A stretch of DNA of 64,000 bases from NCBI RefSeq assembly GCF_001831495.1, contig NZ_CP017689.1, forward strand, positions 1,426,001 to 1,490,000, read 5' to 3'. The notes under the pieces were generated by a model. That model did not search any database. It was not told the origin of the DNA and saw only the letters and a list, made by a program, of their open reading frames with translations. The position numbers were made by a program, and so were the translations under genes. Shown one piece after another: positions 46,086 through 55,147 of the stretch. The stretch's first letter is position 1. Each line of letters opens with the position of its first letter. Source of the DNA: Thalassotalea crassostreae (GTDB lineage Bacteria > Pseudomonadota > Gammaproteobacteria > Enterobacterales > Alteromonadaceae).

Positions 46086-48125
46086 ATGAAGTTCAATAAA
46101 ACCCTAAGTATTGCTGCACTAGCAGCAATGTCTTTAAGCACAACTGTTAACGCGAAAAGCGATATTCTAACGGTTGATACGTTAAATAATTTAAACCAAC
46201 TACATGATGTAGTGATTTCACCAAACGGCAGCAAGCTTGTTTATGGTGTAAAAAAAGGCCAAGAGAAAAACACTAACCACCTTTACCTTTTAGATATCAA
46301 AACCGGTAAAACATCACAAATAACAAGTCACGCAACCAGTGAATCTTCAGTTGTATGGGCAAAAGATGGCTCGGGTGTTTATTTCTTATCGTCACGTAGC
46401 GGTTCTACGCAATTATGGTTTTTACCATTAACTGGTGGTGAAGCGATTCAGCGTACCGATTTCCCTCTTTCGGTTGAAGGTTATAAATTATCAAGCGATG
46501 AGCAGCAAATCGCATTAGCGTTTACAGTAATGCCAGGTTGTGAGACGTTCAAGTGTACCATTGATGCAATGAACGCTGAAAAGGCGAAAAAGCATAATAC
46601 TCGTGCCTACGATAAATTAATGGTTCGTCACTGGGATCATTGGTTAGATAACTTTAATACTCACTTGTTTGTAGCGAACCTTGAACAAGGTAAAGTTGCC
46701 ACCAATGCCAAAGATTTAATGCCATCGTGGGATTCCGATATTGCTGGAATTGGCCAAGTATCGTTCAATCCAAATGGCAAAAGCATCGCATTTTCGGCAA
46801 AGCTACCTAGTGATGATCAAGCATGGACGACGAATTGGGATATCTTTGAAGTTGATATTGAATCGGCTAAAATCAATAACTTAACGGACGATAATGAAGC
46901 ATGGGATGCAATGCCTGTTTATTCATCTGACGGACGTTATCTTGCATATAAAGCAATGAATACACCGGTTTATGAATCGGATAAGTACACCTTGCATGTA
47001 AAAGATTTACGCAGTAATGAAACACAAAAAGTAGCGCCATTGTGGGATCGTTCAATTGCAAGCTTCCAATTTGCTAGCGACAATCGCAGTGTTATTGCCG
47101 TTGCGCAAGATGTTGGTCAAAAAAGTATTTTTAACATTGATCTTCAGTTTGGTGAAGTAACGACAATCAGCAGTCAAGGTTACTCAGGCGATGTGTCAAT
47201 TGCCGGTGATAGTGTTTACTTTACTCGTCATGACTTAGGTCACCCTGCAGATATTTATACAGTTAAAACTGACGGTTACGGCATTAAGCAGTTAACTGAC
47301 ATAAACAAAGACAAGCTTGCTAATGTGAAGCTTGGCGACTTCGAACAATTTAAGTTTAAAGGCTGGAACAACGAAGACGTTCATGGCTACTTAGTTAAGC
47401 CGGCAAACTTTAAACAAGGTGAGCAATATCCAATCGCGTTTTTAGTACATGGCGGACCACAAGGTAGCTTTGGTAATATGTTCCACTATCGTTGGAACGC
47501 TCAACTTTGGGCGGCACAAGGGTATGGCGTAGTGATGGTAGATTTCCATGGCTCGACTGGCTACGGTCAGGCATTCACTGACTCAATCAGTCAAAACTGG
47601 GGCTCTCGTCCATTAGAAGATTTACAAAAAGGTATGGATTACATCACCAAAAGCCAACCTTGGTTAGACCGTGATAACGCTTGTGCGCTCGGCGCATCAT
47701 ACGGTGGTTACATGATGAATTGGATCATGGGTAACTGGTCTGATGGTTTCAACTGTATTGTTAACCATGCTGGCTTATTCGACATGAAGAGCTTTTACAA
47801 TGTAACAGAAGAGCTATGGTTCCCTGAACACGACTTTACTGGCCCATATTGGGAAAAAGAAGAAGAGTACAGCAAGTATGATCCATCACGCTTCGTAGAC
47901 AACTGGAAAATGCCAATGTTAATTATCCAGGGTGAACTTGATTACCGTGTACCTTATGGCCAAAGTTTAGGTGCGTTCACAACGATGAAACGTAAAGGCC
48001 TAGAGTCTCGTTTAGTGATGTTCCCAGATGAAGATCACCATATTCGCAATCCAGATAATTTAAAAGAATGGTATCGAGAAATTTTTGTTTGGATGGATAA
48101 ATATCTAGAGAAAAACGGCGAGTAA
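46086..48125 (+). CDS. Exported S9-family peptidase (prolyl oligopeptidase/acylaminoacyl type)
   Basis: A 679-residue protein with a Sec signal peptide (about residues 1-23, cleavage near VNAKS). A WD/PD40-like beta-propeller (about 30-390) covers the active site of a C-terminal alpha/beta-hydrolase with nucleophile S538 in GASYGGYMM, D619 in GELDYRVP and H651 or H652 in DEDHHIRN. It should cleave short peptides in the periplasm, typical of peptide-feeding marine bacteria; exact specificity (dipeptidyl or acylaminoacyl) is not visible. It is monocistronic with a terminator. Confidence 0.9.
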   Translation: MKFNKTLSIAALAAMSLSTTVNAKSDILTVDTLNNLNQLHDVVISPNGSKLVYGVKKGQEKNTNHLYLLDIKTGKTSQITSHATSESSVVWAKDGSGVYFLSSRSGSTQLWFLPLTGGEAIQRTDFPLSVEGYKLSSDEQQIALAFTVMPGCETFKCTIDAMNAEKAKKHNTRAYDKLMVRHWDHWLDNFNTHLFVANLEQGKVATNAKDLMPSWDSDIAGIGQVSFNPNGKSIAFSAKLPSDDQAWTTNWDIFEVDIESAKINNLTDDNEAWDAMPVYSSDGRYLAYKAMNTPVYESDKYTLHVKDLRSNETQKVAPLWDRSIASFQFASDNRSVIAVAQDVGQKSIFNIDLQFGEVTTISSQGYSGDVSIAGDSVYFTRHDLGHPADIYTVKTDGYGIKQLTDINKDKLANVKLGDFEQFKFKGWNNEDVHGYLVKPANFKQGEQYPIAFLVHGGPQGSFGNMFHYRWNAQLWAAQGYGVVMVDFHGSTGYGQAFTDSISQNWGSRPLEDLQKGMDYITKSQPWLDRDNACALGASYGGYMMNWIMGNWSDGFNCIVNHAGLFDMKSFYNVTEELWFPEHDFTGPYWEKEEEYSKYDPSRFVDNWKMPMLIIQGELDYRVPYGQSLGAFTTMKRKGLESRLVMFPDEDHHIRNPDNLKEWYREIFVWMDKYLEKNGE

Positions 48126-48147
48126 TTTGAGCCATTAATCAATTTCA

Positions 48148-48175
48148 AATCCCGGCATCTGCCGGGATTTTTTTT
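48148..48175 (+). terminator. Terminator of the S9 peptidase gene
   Basis: AATCCCGGCA and TGCCGGGATT with a short loop followed by eight or so T residues. Confidence 0.9.
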
Positions 48176-48274
48176 AATATCAAACTGATATGTCTAGGTT
48201 GAGTAAATAACTCCTTGACCTTAAAGAGCCGTTAATGATTAAATGGACTGTAAAAATAACCAGTGGTTTTAGCC

Positions 48275-49555
48275 ATGAACAGTGCCCAAATAGATCCATC
48301 AATTTTCCTTTACGTCGCTTTATCATTGCTTGTGCTATTGAGCATAATGACCGTTATTCTGCTAGCCAAAGTGTCTTCCTTAAGTAACGCCGTTAACAAT
48401 CAAAATAATGATAATAAAGTTGCGCAAGATAGAGCCTCACAACTAGTAAAACAGATACAAGATTTACGTTCTAGTCAAGAAAATACCGGCGCAGTGCTAC
48501 AAATTAAACTGCTACAACAACTTGCCGAACACAAAGAGCAATTTAATAAAAACCAATTGTTTGCCATTAATCAGCTTGTTACCCATTTAAATAAATCCAC
48601 GAAAGAAAGCAGGGAAGAGCTTTCTAAATCGATGGCGATGAATGCTGAAGTGTTAGCGAAGCGGATGAAGGAACTTACCGAAAGCACTGACAAACGTTTA
48701 CAAGATATTTCCACCGGTGTTGAAAAACGTTTAACCGATGGCTTTGATAAAACCACCAAGACATTCAATGATATTGTTAAGCGTCTAGCGCTAATTGACG
48801 ACGCACAGAAAAAAATTACCGAGCTATCAGGCAATGTGGTGAGTTTACAAGAAGTGCTAAGTGATAAGCGCTCGCGTGGTGCATTTGGTGAAGTTCAATT
48901 AAATGCGTTGATTCGTAATGTACTACCGGAAAAACACTTTGCTTTGCAGCATACTTTGAGTAATAGCAAAATTGCCGATTGCATGCTGTTTTTGCCAGAG
49001 CCTACCGGCAACGTTGCCATCGATTCAAAGTTTCCATTAGAAAGCTTTAAGAAAATGATGGATGTGCATCTTGGCGAAAGTGACCGCAAACTTGCAGAGC
49101 GCCAGTTTAAACAAGACATTAAAAAGCATATTGGCGATATTGCTGGCAAATACATTATCGATAAGGAAACGTCTGATGGCGCGATCATGTTTATTCCCGC
49201 TGAAGCAGTATTTGCTGAGATCCATGCTCATTTCCCTGAACTGGTAGAGCTCGCTTATCAAAATCGTGTTTGGTTAACCTCGCCAACGACGCTTATGGCA
49301 ATTTTGACCACGGCTCGCTCTGTTATTAAGGATGAGGCAACCCGTCAGCAAGTTCATTTAATACAAGAGCATCTAGGGCTCTTAGGTAAAGATTTTGGTC
49401 GCTTTCGAACTCGTTTTGACAATCTAGCCAAACATATCGACCAAGCAGCTACTGATGTGAAACAAATTCATACATCAGCAGATAAAATATCTAATCGATT
49501 TGAAAAAATTGAACAAGTTGAGTTAACAGATGAGAAGCTATCGATAACCGAATAG
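48275..49555 (+). CDS. rmuC: DNA recombination protein RmuC
   Basis: A 426-residue protein. One N-terminal membrane helix (about 9-33) is followed by a long coiled coil (about 35-190) and the RmuC nuclease-like core with GAFGEVQLNALIRNVLPEKHF, AIDSKFPLESF and VWLTSPTTLMAILTTARSV. RmuC limits inversions at short inverted repeats. The ATG at 48275 is preferred; a GTG at 48263 would add four residues and neither has a strong ribosome site. It ends with a terminator at 49577-49600. Confidence 0.93.
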   Translation: MNSAQIDPSIFLYVALSLLVLLSIMTVILLAKVSSLSNAVNNQNNDNKVAQDRASQLVKQIQDLRSSQENTGAVLQIKLLQQLAEHKEQFNKNQLFAINQLVTHLNKSTKESREELSKSMAMNAEVLAKRMKELTESTDKRLQDISTGVEKRLTDGFDKTTKTFNDIVKRLALIDDAQKKITELSGNVVSLQEVLSDKRSRGAFGEVQLNALIRNVLPEKHFALQHTLSNSKIADCMLFLPEPTGNVAIDSKFPLESFKKMMDVHLGESDRKLAERQFKQDIKKHIGDIAGKYIIDKETSDGAIMFIPAEAVFAEIHAHFPELVELAYQNRVWLTSPTTLMAILTTARSVIKDEATRQQVHLIQEHLGLLGKDFGRFRTRFDNLAKHIDQAATDVKQIHTSADKISNRFEKIEQVELTDEKLSITE

Positions 49556-49576
49556 CTTTTTGCTCATTGATAATAC

Positions 49577-49600
49577 AAAGGGAGCAGATGCTCCCTTTTT
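49577..49600 (+). terminator. Terminator of rmuC
   Basis: AAAGGGAGCA-GA-TGCTCCCTTT plus T-run. Confidence 0.88.
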
Positions 49601-49636
49601 TGTTTTATCTGTCGCTTAAATGCCGTTAAATGGCTA

Positions 49637-50974
49637 TTACATCGCCATCACAGTATTAACAAATACAACGGTCAGTAACAATGGACATACGAATCGTAAA
49701 TAGTTGCCCCAAAGCTTTAAGCTTGGCTTGGCATCAATAACCGCTTTGTCTTTAAGTAGATTGCCACGCTTCCATATCCAGCCAACCACAATAAAGTAAA
49801 ATAAACCCATTATCGGCAATTGGAAGGTATTTACCCAGCTAATTACTGCATCAAATAATGTGTCAAAATTAAACACTAAGGTCATACACGCGGCTAAGAC
49901 AATTATAGAAACTAAGAGTGTAGCCTTACCACGCGAATAGCCTTTGCTTTCAAGTAAGTAGGAAACAGGAACTTCGGTAGCTGAAATTGTTGAAGTAAGT
50001 GCCGCCATCGACATTAATGAGAAAAACATAAGCGCAATATAAACACCAACGGTTCCCATTGATTCAAATAATGTCGGTAATACCGAAAATATTAATTGTG
50101 GGCCGCCAATGAGTTGGCCATTAGTAAACACTTCTTGACCCATATGCTGAGCGACGAAAAGTGTTGGGATGATAAGTAAACCTGCAAGAATAGCAATCAA
50201 CGTATCTAACGCGGTGATCGAAACCACTAATTTACCGAGACCTTCACCTTTTTTCATGTAAGAGCCGTATACCATCATACCGCCGACACCAATGGATAAA
50301 GAGAAGAAAGCTTGTCCCATTGCTGCAATAATTAAGTTCGGGTCTTTTAATTGGCTAAAATCAGGAACTAAGTACATCTCTATGCCTTCACTAGCGCCAG
50401 GTTGCTGTAAAATATAGATGATCAAAGCAACAAGCAATAGAAAAAGAATTGGCATTAATCGGCTAGACCAACGTTCGATACCGGCGTGAACGCCTTTTTT
50501 TATCACTAGCGCACTAAGAATTATAAATATAGGGGTAAATATTAGATTGCGCAGATCACTAGACTCTCCTAACCAAGTCGCCACAGAGTCAAATCCACTG
50601 AGCTGTGCCAGTGGCGATAGCGCATGAGATAGCATCCAACCAGCAACGATTGAATAGAAGCTTAACATTAATATCGCGCCTAATAAGCCAAATAAACCTG
50701 CATATTTGCCGACATTTCGAGAAACACCTTCACAGGCATCTTCTAATGCTGAAACTGGATTTTTTTGTGCCTGGTTACCTATATACATTTCTGCATATAA
50801 CGCCGGTAAAGCTAATAAAACGGTAACCATGAGATAAACGAAAACGAACGCTCCGCCACCATTATTAGCAGCTTGTGTAGGGAAGCCCCAAATATTTCCC
50901 AAGCCAATAGCGGAACCAGCGGCTGCTAAAACAAAGCCGATACGTGAGTGAAAAGAATCACGGATAATAGACAT
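49637..50974 (-). CDS. Sodium-dependent transporter, NSS (SLC6) family
   Basis: A 445-residue membrane protein with 11-12 helices of the LeuT fold. The N-terminal signature RIGFVLAAAGSAIGLGNIW and the unwound TM1 with FPTQAANNGGGAF are diagnostic of the neurotransmitter:sodium symporter family; TM6 GQAFFSLSIGVGGMMVYGSY is also present. It should import an amino acid or related solute with sodium. Substrate cannot be predicted. It converges with rmuC and is otherwise alone. Confidence 0.93.
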   Translation of the reverse strand: MSIIRDSFHSRIGFVLAAAGSAIGLGNIWGFPTQAANNGGGAFVFVYLMVTVLLALPALYAEMYIGNQAQKNPVSALEDACEGVSRNVGKYAGLFGLLGAILMLSFYSIVAGWMLSHALSPLAQLSGFDSVATWLGESSDLRNLIFTPIFIILSALVIKKGVHAGIERWSSRLMPILFLLLVALIIYILQQPGASEGIEMYLVPDFSQLKDPNLIIAAMGQAFFSLSIGVGGMMVYGSYMKKGEGLGKLVVSITALDTLIAILAGLLIIPTLFVAQHMGQEVFTNGQLIGGPQLIFSVLPTLFESMGTVGVYIALMFFSLMSMAALTSTISATEVPVSYLLESKGYSRGKATLLVSIIVLAACMTLVFNFDTLFDAVISWVNTFQLPIMGLFYFIVVGWIWKRGNLLKDKAVIDAKPSLKLWGNYLRFVCPLLLTVVFVNTVMAM

Positions 50975-51233
50975 ATAGATTACTTCTTATAATTATTATT
51001 TTGTATCGTCATTAGTGAGATCATTTAAAATGAAGCATTTTTATAATCACTATGACATTTTTATTTATCTGAGCTTACTAATTTACGGGTTATAAAGGCA
51101 AGTAAAATTATCAGCAAAGAGCTAGTCGTTTAAACACATCAGCTGTAATTTATGCAAAAGTGCCGTTATTGCACTAGAAACAACTTACGTATTTGCTTAT
51201 TATTGGGCTAATTTGAAATACGAAGAACTTTCT
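50975..51233. other. Gap between the transporter and gloC starts
   Basis: An AT-rich 259-base divergent region with no open frame or RNA gene. No clear operator or promoter pair stands out. Confidence 0.4.
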
Positions 51234-51872
51234 ATGCTGCAGTATAAAATCATTCCCGTTACGCCTTTTCAACAAAACGCGACATTAATTTGGTGCGATC
51301 AAACAATGGAAGGCGCAATTATTGACGCTGGTGGCGAAACACCGCGCTTGCTAGCTGAAGCACAGAATCATGGAATAAAGCTAACTAAATTATTATTAAC
51401 TCATTCTCACGTTGATCATGCTGGCGGCACGCAAGATATCGCTGATAGCTTATCTTTGCCTATTGAAGGACCACACAAAGACGACCAATTTTGGATTGAT
51501 ATCTTTGATCATCAGATTAAACAATTCGGTTTCCCTGGAGCACGGGTGTTTAAAACCAATCGATGGTTAGAAGGTGGTGATACAGTTACCGTTGGTAATG
51601 AAACACTCGAAGTATACTTTTGCCCAGGTCACACGCCAGGACATATCGTGTTTTTTCATCGCGAATCAAAGCTTGCGCAAGTTGGTGATGTACTTTTTCG
51701 TGGTTCGATTGGGCGTACAGATTTTCCTAAAGGGGACCAAGCGACACTGGTTAATGCCATTAAAACCCAATTATGGCCGTTGGGAGATGATGTTAAGTTT
51801 ATTCCTGGTCACGGACCGATGGGCACATTTGGTGAAGAGCGTCGCACTAATCCTTATGTCAGAGATAACTAG
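51234..51872 (+). CDS. gloC: MBL-fold hydrolase, YcbL/GloC (type II glyoxalase II)
   Basis: A 212-residue metallo-beta-lactamase-fold hydrolase. The metal motif is H57-S-H59-V-D61-H62, with further ligands in CPGHTPGHIVFF, QVGDVLFRGSIGRTDFP and PGHGPMGT. It is nearly colinear with E. coli YcbL, which hydrolyses S-lactoylglutathione in methylglyoxal detoxification. I chose the ATG at 51234 because it gives the family N-terminus (LQYKIIPVTPFQQN); an upstream TTG at 51213 adds seven unmatched residues. Confidence 0.9.
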   Translation: MLQYKIIPVTPFQQNATLIWCDQTMEGAIIDAGGETPRLLAEAQNHGIKLTKLLLTHSHVDHAGGTQDIADSLSLPIEGPHKDDQFWIDIFDHQIKQFGFPGARVFKTNRWLEGGDTVTVGNETLEVYFCPGHTPGHIVFFHRESKLAQVGDVLFRGSIGRTDFPKGDQATLVNAIKTQLWPLGDDVKFIPGHGPMGTFGEERRTNPYVRDN

Positions 51873-51904
51873 ACTTTATAGAAAGTAACTCTCTGCTATC
51901 TACT

Positions 51905-52423
51905 CTAACGTTTAATTTTGACTTTGTTGTTGGTATCACGACTTGCTCGAATTAACTCATCAGAGCCGATAGACGTCTTCGATTTAGCTAATCGATCATA
52001 TAAAACAACGTTTACTGTTGCCGCTAAATTCATGCAGCCAATGGTGGGGATGTAAACCACATTATCAGCACAATCAATGATTTTTTGCGCTATGGTGCCA
52101 TCTTCAGGGCCAAAGATATAATAGGCGTTTTCAGGGTGTTTAAATTCAGGCAGGGCAGTCGCGCCTTCAACTAAGTCTACACAAACAATCGTTGCACCTT
52201 CAGGCTTAGCATTAATAATATCGTCTACTTCTGAAAGTGGAATTTTTTCAGAAACATTTTTAGTGTCAGTTTGGAACTTTGAAGCAAAGCCATAACGCTT
52301 ACCGGTGTAACTAACACTTTCAACCTGATAGCAACCACTGGCGCGCATAATAGAGCCAACATTTTCAGGACTTTTAGGATTGATCAAACCTATATTGGCG
52401 GAGTTACTTTTCGACGAGGTCAT
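51905..52423 (-). CDS. SPOUT (TrmH/SpoU-like) RNA methyltransferase
   Basis: A 172-residue knotted SPOUT methyltransferase. IGLINPKSPENVGSIMRAS is motif 1, IFGPEDGTIAQKI motif 2 and PTIGCMNLAATVNVVLYDRL motif 3 with the SAM-binding trefoil knot. It lacks any additional RNA-binding domain. It methylates tRNA or rRNA, but the target cannot be told from sequence. It converges with gloC and has 156 bases before the next minus-strand gene. Confidence 0.85.
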   Translation of the reverse strand: MTSSKSNSANIGLINPKSPENVGSIMRASGCYQVESVSYTGKRYGFASKFQTDTKNVSEKIPLSEVDDIINAKPEGATIVCVDLVEGATALPEFKHPENAYYIFGPEDGTIAQKIIDCADNVVYIPTIGCMNLAATVNVVLYDRLAKSKTSIGSDELIRASRDTNNKVKIKR

Positions 52424-52579
52424 GGTGCGCTAGCTTTGTTAGTGAGTTCTAATTTGATGGGAAATTATAAACTATCTTAGTTCAAATAAATATTGTCTAT
52501 AAGATAAAAACTCAATTTCTAATAAGTTCAACTTAAGTACACAGTCATCTCTGTGTCACTTCAATTGAACAATCACTCG

Positions 52580-53122
52580 CTATTGCTGCATTTTAACTTT
52601 ACCTTCAACCATTGCTTTTTTTTCAGCAACATCGTCAGTTAATGTTTGGTAATTTTCTAAGATGTATTCAATGGCTTCATTTTGTTTTTCGATATAACCA
52701 GGTTCTTTAACGTCTGTGCCGGCCAAGCATGTTTGCGCCTCAATATTGGTCAGTAGATCATTATTGATACTCTTTAATGTTGTAAGGTTTGTCTGTAGCC
52801 AAGTTAGTTCTTTCTCAGCTTGCAGAACGTCCTCTTCACTTTTTCTATGTAAATACTGATATTTTTTGGCAATTTGATTTAGGCTGATTTGCTGCCACTC
52901 AGAGGTTAGCACATCGTTTTGCTGCTTATCCCATACAAACGATTGCACACTTTTATTGATGTTTAGATAGTTCTGATAATCGCACTCTGGCGTGACAGGC
53001 TCTGGTTCATTGGCACAAGATGTGAGTAAACTAATAAAACCAGCACAAAAACCAACACGACAAACCGCAGTAAATAACGAACGGGTAGCTCTATTATAAA
53101 TTTTTATCGTCGTCTTCATCAT
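52580..53122 (-). CDS. Lipoprotein of unknown function with coiled-coil body
   Basis: About 180 residues. A long basic n-region, hydrophobic stretch and lipobox LLTSC put the lipidated cysteine at about 36. The mature part is Gln/Glu/Lys/Leu-rich and helical, with a probable coiled coil near residues 75-130 and two more cysteines (CDYQNY, CLAGTD) that could form a periplasmic disulfide. AGGG lies 6 bases before the ATG at 53122, and three ATG codons are adjacent (53125, 53122, 53119). I recognise no family. It lies downstream of fur but beyond a terminator. Confidence 0.6.
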   Translation of the reverse strand: MMKTTIKIYNRATRSLFTAVCRVGFCAGFISLLTSCANEPEPVTPECDYQNYLNINKSVQSFVWDKQQNDVLTSEWQQISLNQIAKKYQYLHRKSEEDVLQAEKELTWLQTNLTTLKSINNDLLTNIEAQTCLAGTDVKEPGYIEKQNEAIEYILENYQTLTDDVAEKKAMVEGKVKMQQ

Positions 53123-53222
53123 CATAGTCCCTAAGATAAGTTTCACGCTCTAGTATAGTCGACGAATAGACAAAGACATCAATTTAAACAGGTATTGGGG
53201 ATTAGGTGTCAAATCGAAGGCA

Positions 53223-53248
53223 TAAAAAAGCCCAGGCTATGCTGGGCT
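53223..53248 (-). terminator. Terminator of fur
   Basis: On the minus strand AGCCCAG-CATAGC-CTGGGCT followed by TTTTTT. Confidence 0.85.
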
Positions 53249-53284
53249 CAATTTATGGACATTAGCTGATAATAATCAGAACTT

Positions 53285-53728
53285 TTAGGAGTGAGACTTT
53301 CTATATTCTTCGCAAGCTACTTCGTCTTCACATTCACCATAAAGATATAAACTGTGATTAGTTAATTTTATATTATTACTTTTCGCGATGTTTTCTTGAC
53401 GTTGTTCAATAATATCATCTTCAAACTCGACTACTTTGCCGCACTTTAAGCAAACTAAATGATCGTGATGGGCTTTATGTGAGAGTTCAAATACTGATTT
53501 TCCACCTTCAAAATGATGGCGAGTGACAATGCCTGCATCATCAAATTGGTTCAATACTCGATAAACTGTAGCTAAGCCAATTTCTTCATGCTGTTCAAGT
53601 AATATTTTATACACATCTTCAGCGCTAATATGTTGGTTATTAGGGTTTTGTAATATGTCTAAAATCTTTACTCGAGGTAAAGTAACCTTAAGTCCAGCTC
53701 TTTTTAATTCTTCGTTTTGATCTGGCAT
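53285..53728 (-). CDS. fur: Ferric uptake regulator Fur
   Basis: A 147-residue iron-dependent repressor. A winged helix is at 1-80 (GLKVTLPRVKILDILQ, LATVYRVLNQFDDAGIV), then the metal sites: HHDH at 87-90, structural zinc cysteines C93 and C96, and a second pair C133 and C139. It represses iron uptake genes when Fe2+ is bound. A TATAAT -10 element lies at 53765-53760 on the minus strand. fldA upstream is read in the same direction but separated by its own terminator. Confidence 0.97.
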   Translation of the reverse strand: MPDQNEELKRAGLKVTLPRVKILDILQNPNNQHISAEDVYKILLEQHEEIGLATVYRVLNQFDDAGIVTRHHFEGGKSVFELSHKAHHDHLVCLKCGKVVEFEDDIIEQRQENIAKSNNIKLTNHSLYLYGECEDEVACEEYRKSHS

Positions 53729-53759
53729 AACCTGTGTTTCTAAAAATTAAGTTAGCCAA

Positions 53760-53765
53760 ATTATA
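53760..53765 (-). promoter_or_regulatory. -10 element of fur
   Basis: TATAAT on the minus strand, about 32 bases before the fur start codon, with a weak TTTCAA 17 bases further upstream. Confidence 0.55.
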
Positions 53766-53917
53766 GGGGGGAATCGGATCAGTTGAAAGCACTAATTAAG
53801 AATTATTTGCATTTACTAGTTTATTGTACGTTTAATCAACAATAGGTGGGTTTGTTATAAATACTTTTACTTGGTTAATGATATAAACCGAAATAAAACT
53901 ACAACAATTATCAGGAC

Positions 53918-53945
53918 AAAAAAACCAGTGCTTTGCACTGGTTTT
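53918..53945 (-). terminator. Terminator of fldA
   Basis: AAAACCAGTG-CAAAG-CACTGGTTTT followed by T residues on the minus strand. Confidence 0.9.
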
Positions 53946-53991
53946 GTATTAAAAAGGCTTGGTTTATGCTTTGTTAGTAAATGTGGATTAA

Positions 53992-54519
53992 TTAATCAAG
54001 CAGCTCAGCAAGGCACATTTCATCATTTAATTGTTCAATCCACGCATCCACACGTTCTTCTGTTAGTTCTGGTTGGCGATCTTCATCAAGTGCCAAACCA
54101 ATAAAGGTATTCTCATCTAACAATGCTTTCGATGCTTCAAATTCATAACCGTCGGTAGACCAACCACCAACCATGATTGCACCTTTAGACTCAACGATAT
54201 CACGAAGCGGAGCCATGGCGTCAACAAAGTACTCTGCGTAATCTTCTTGGTCGCCAAGACCAAAGATAGCGACTAATTTGTCGTTGAAGTCAATTTCTTC
54301 TAATTCTGGTAAAAAGTCATCCCAATCACATTGGTTTTCACCATAATACCACGTTGGAATACCTAGAATTAACAGATCAAATTCTGCAATATCTTCTTTA
54401 GTACTTTTGGCGATATCTTTAACATCAACGTTCTTTTTACCCAGTTTTTTCTGGATCATTTTTGAAACAGCTTCTGTATTGCCTGTATCACTACCAAAAA
54501 AAAGTCCGACAGTTGCCAT
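53992..54519 (-). CDS. fldA: Flavodoxin I
   Basis: A 175-residue long-chain flavodoxin, a cytoplasmic FMN electron carrier. The phosphate loop GSDTGNTE is at 9-16, the FMN stacking residues are in PTWYYGE (W57 region) and LGDQEDYAEYF. It should serve flavodoxin-dependent enzymes such as those of isoprenoid (IspG/IspH), biotin and radical-SAM chemistry. It lies between ybfE and fur as in E. coli. Confidence 0.96.
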   Translation of the reverse strand: MATVGLFFGSDTGNTEAVSKMIQKKLGKKNVDVKDIAKSTKEDIAEFDLLILGIPTWYYGENQCDWDDFLPELEEIDFNDKLVAIFGLGDQEDYAEYFVDAMAPLRDIVESKGAIMVGGWSTDGYEFEASKALLDENTFIGLALDEDRQPELTEERVDAWIEQLNDEMCLAELLD

Positions 54520-54551
54520 GTGTTTAAACCCTTAATATTTCGATCTTTAAA

Positions 54552-54830
54552 TTACTTTTTCGAAGCCATTGCTTCGGTTAATAGTGACTCTATGAGTTCA
54601 CTGCGACTTACGCCAGTCTCTTTTGCCAACTCATCTAGTTGATCAAAGAGCTCTTGATGAATCTTAAATTCAACACGTTTTAAGCCTTTGTTTTTGTCTC
54701 GCTTAACCTGGTTACGCTTATTAATTTTAACCTGAACTTCCCTTGAATACGGATTTGTTCGAGGCCTACCAGGGCGTTTTTCATCAACAAATAAATCTAT
54801 TGTTGTTGTATCAGCTGTTTCTTTTGCCAT
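54552..54830 (-). CDS. ybfE: LexA-regulated protein YbfE
   Basis: A 92-residue basic protein with a C-terminal ribbon-helix-helix-like domain (VEFKIHQELFDQLDELAKET, then GVSRSELIESLL). The N-terminus DLFVDEKRPGRPRTNPYSRE matches YbfE of enterics, which is LexA-controlled there. I see no convincing LexA box directly upstream here (only 4 bases separate it from the DUF2788 gene), so SOS control would have to act from a promoter further up. Function unknown. Confidence 0.88.
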   Translation of the reverse strand: MAKETADTTTIDLFVDEKRPGRPRTNPYSREVQVKINKRNQVKRDKNKGLKRVEFKIHQELFDQLDELAKETGVSRSELIESLLTEAMASKK

Positions 54831-54834
54831 AAAT

Positions 54835-55056
54835 CTAGCCTATACCGTTGCTTTCCCATATGACCTGGATCACACCTTTCGCAATAAATCCGGCACAACC
54901 TAGAAATAATACGAAATAGACTACTAAGCGGCCATTTCTCGGTACATCATTCTTTTTCATCACGTCATGAATAGACATACCAATGAAGAAAAATATCACC
55001 AAAAAAAATAAATTTAGGCCAATAGATTCGATTAATTCTAAATTTTCGGAAATCAT
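54835..55056 (-). CDS. DUF2788 small membrane protein
   Basis: A 73-residue protein with two membrane helices (about 12-30 and 44-65) and a conserved loop HDVMKKNDVPRNGRLVVYFV. It matches DUF2788, a small inner-membrane family of gammaproteobacteria without known function. It is directly upstream of ybfE with a 4-base gap, as in other gammaproteobacteria, and 91 bases downstream of ybfF. Confidence 0.82.
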   Translation of the reverse strand: MISENLELIESIGLNLFFLVIFFFIGMSIHDVMKKNDVPRNGRLVVYFVLFLGCAGFIAKGVIQVIWESNGIG

Positions 55057-55147
55057 ACTACGCTCACCCTTGAATTTACGGCGGCACTATAGCACAAAGC
55101 AATGTTCGATTGCAGCAAAAAATAACGCAAATTGAACGACTTTACGG

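Noticed and set aside
49062..49261. Small open frames on both strands inside rmuC
   Set aside because: They overlap the conserved RmuC core in other frames and have no ribosome sites or recognisable product.
53263..53283. Fur box (GATAATAATC) near the fur stop codon
   Set aside because: It overlaps the 3' end of fur and precedes a gene that begins beyond a terminator; half-site symmetry is poor.
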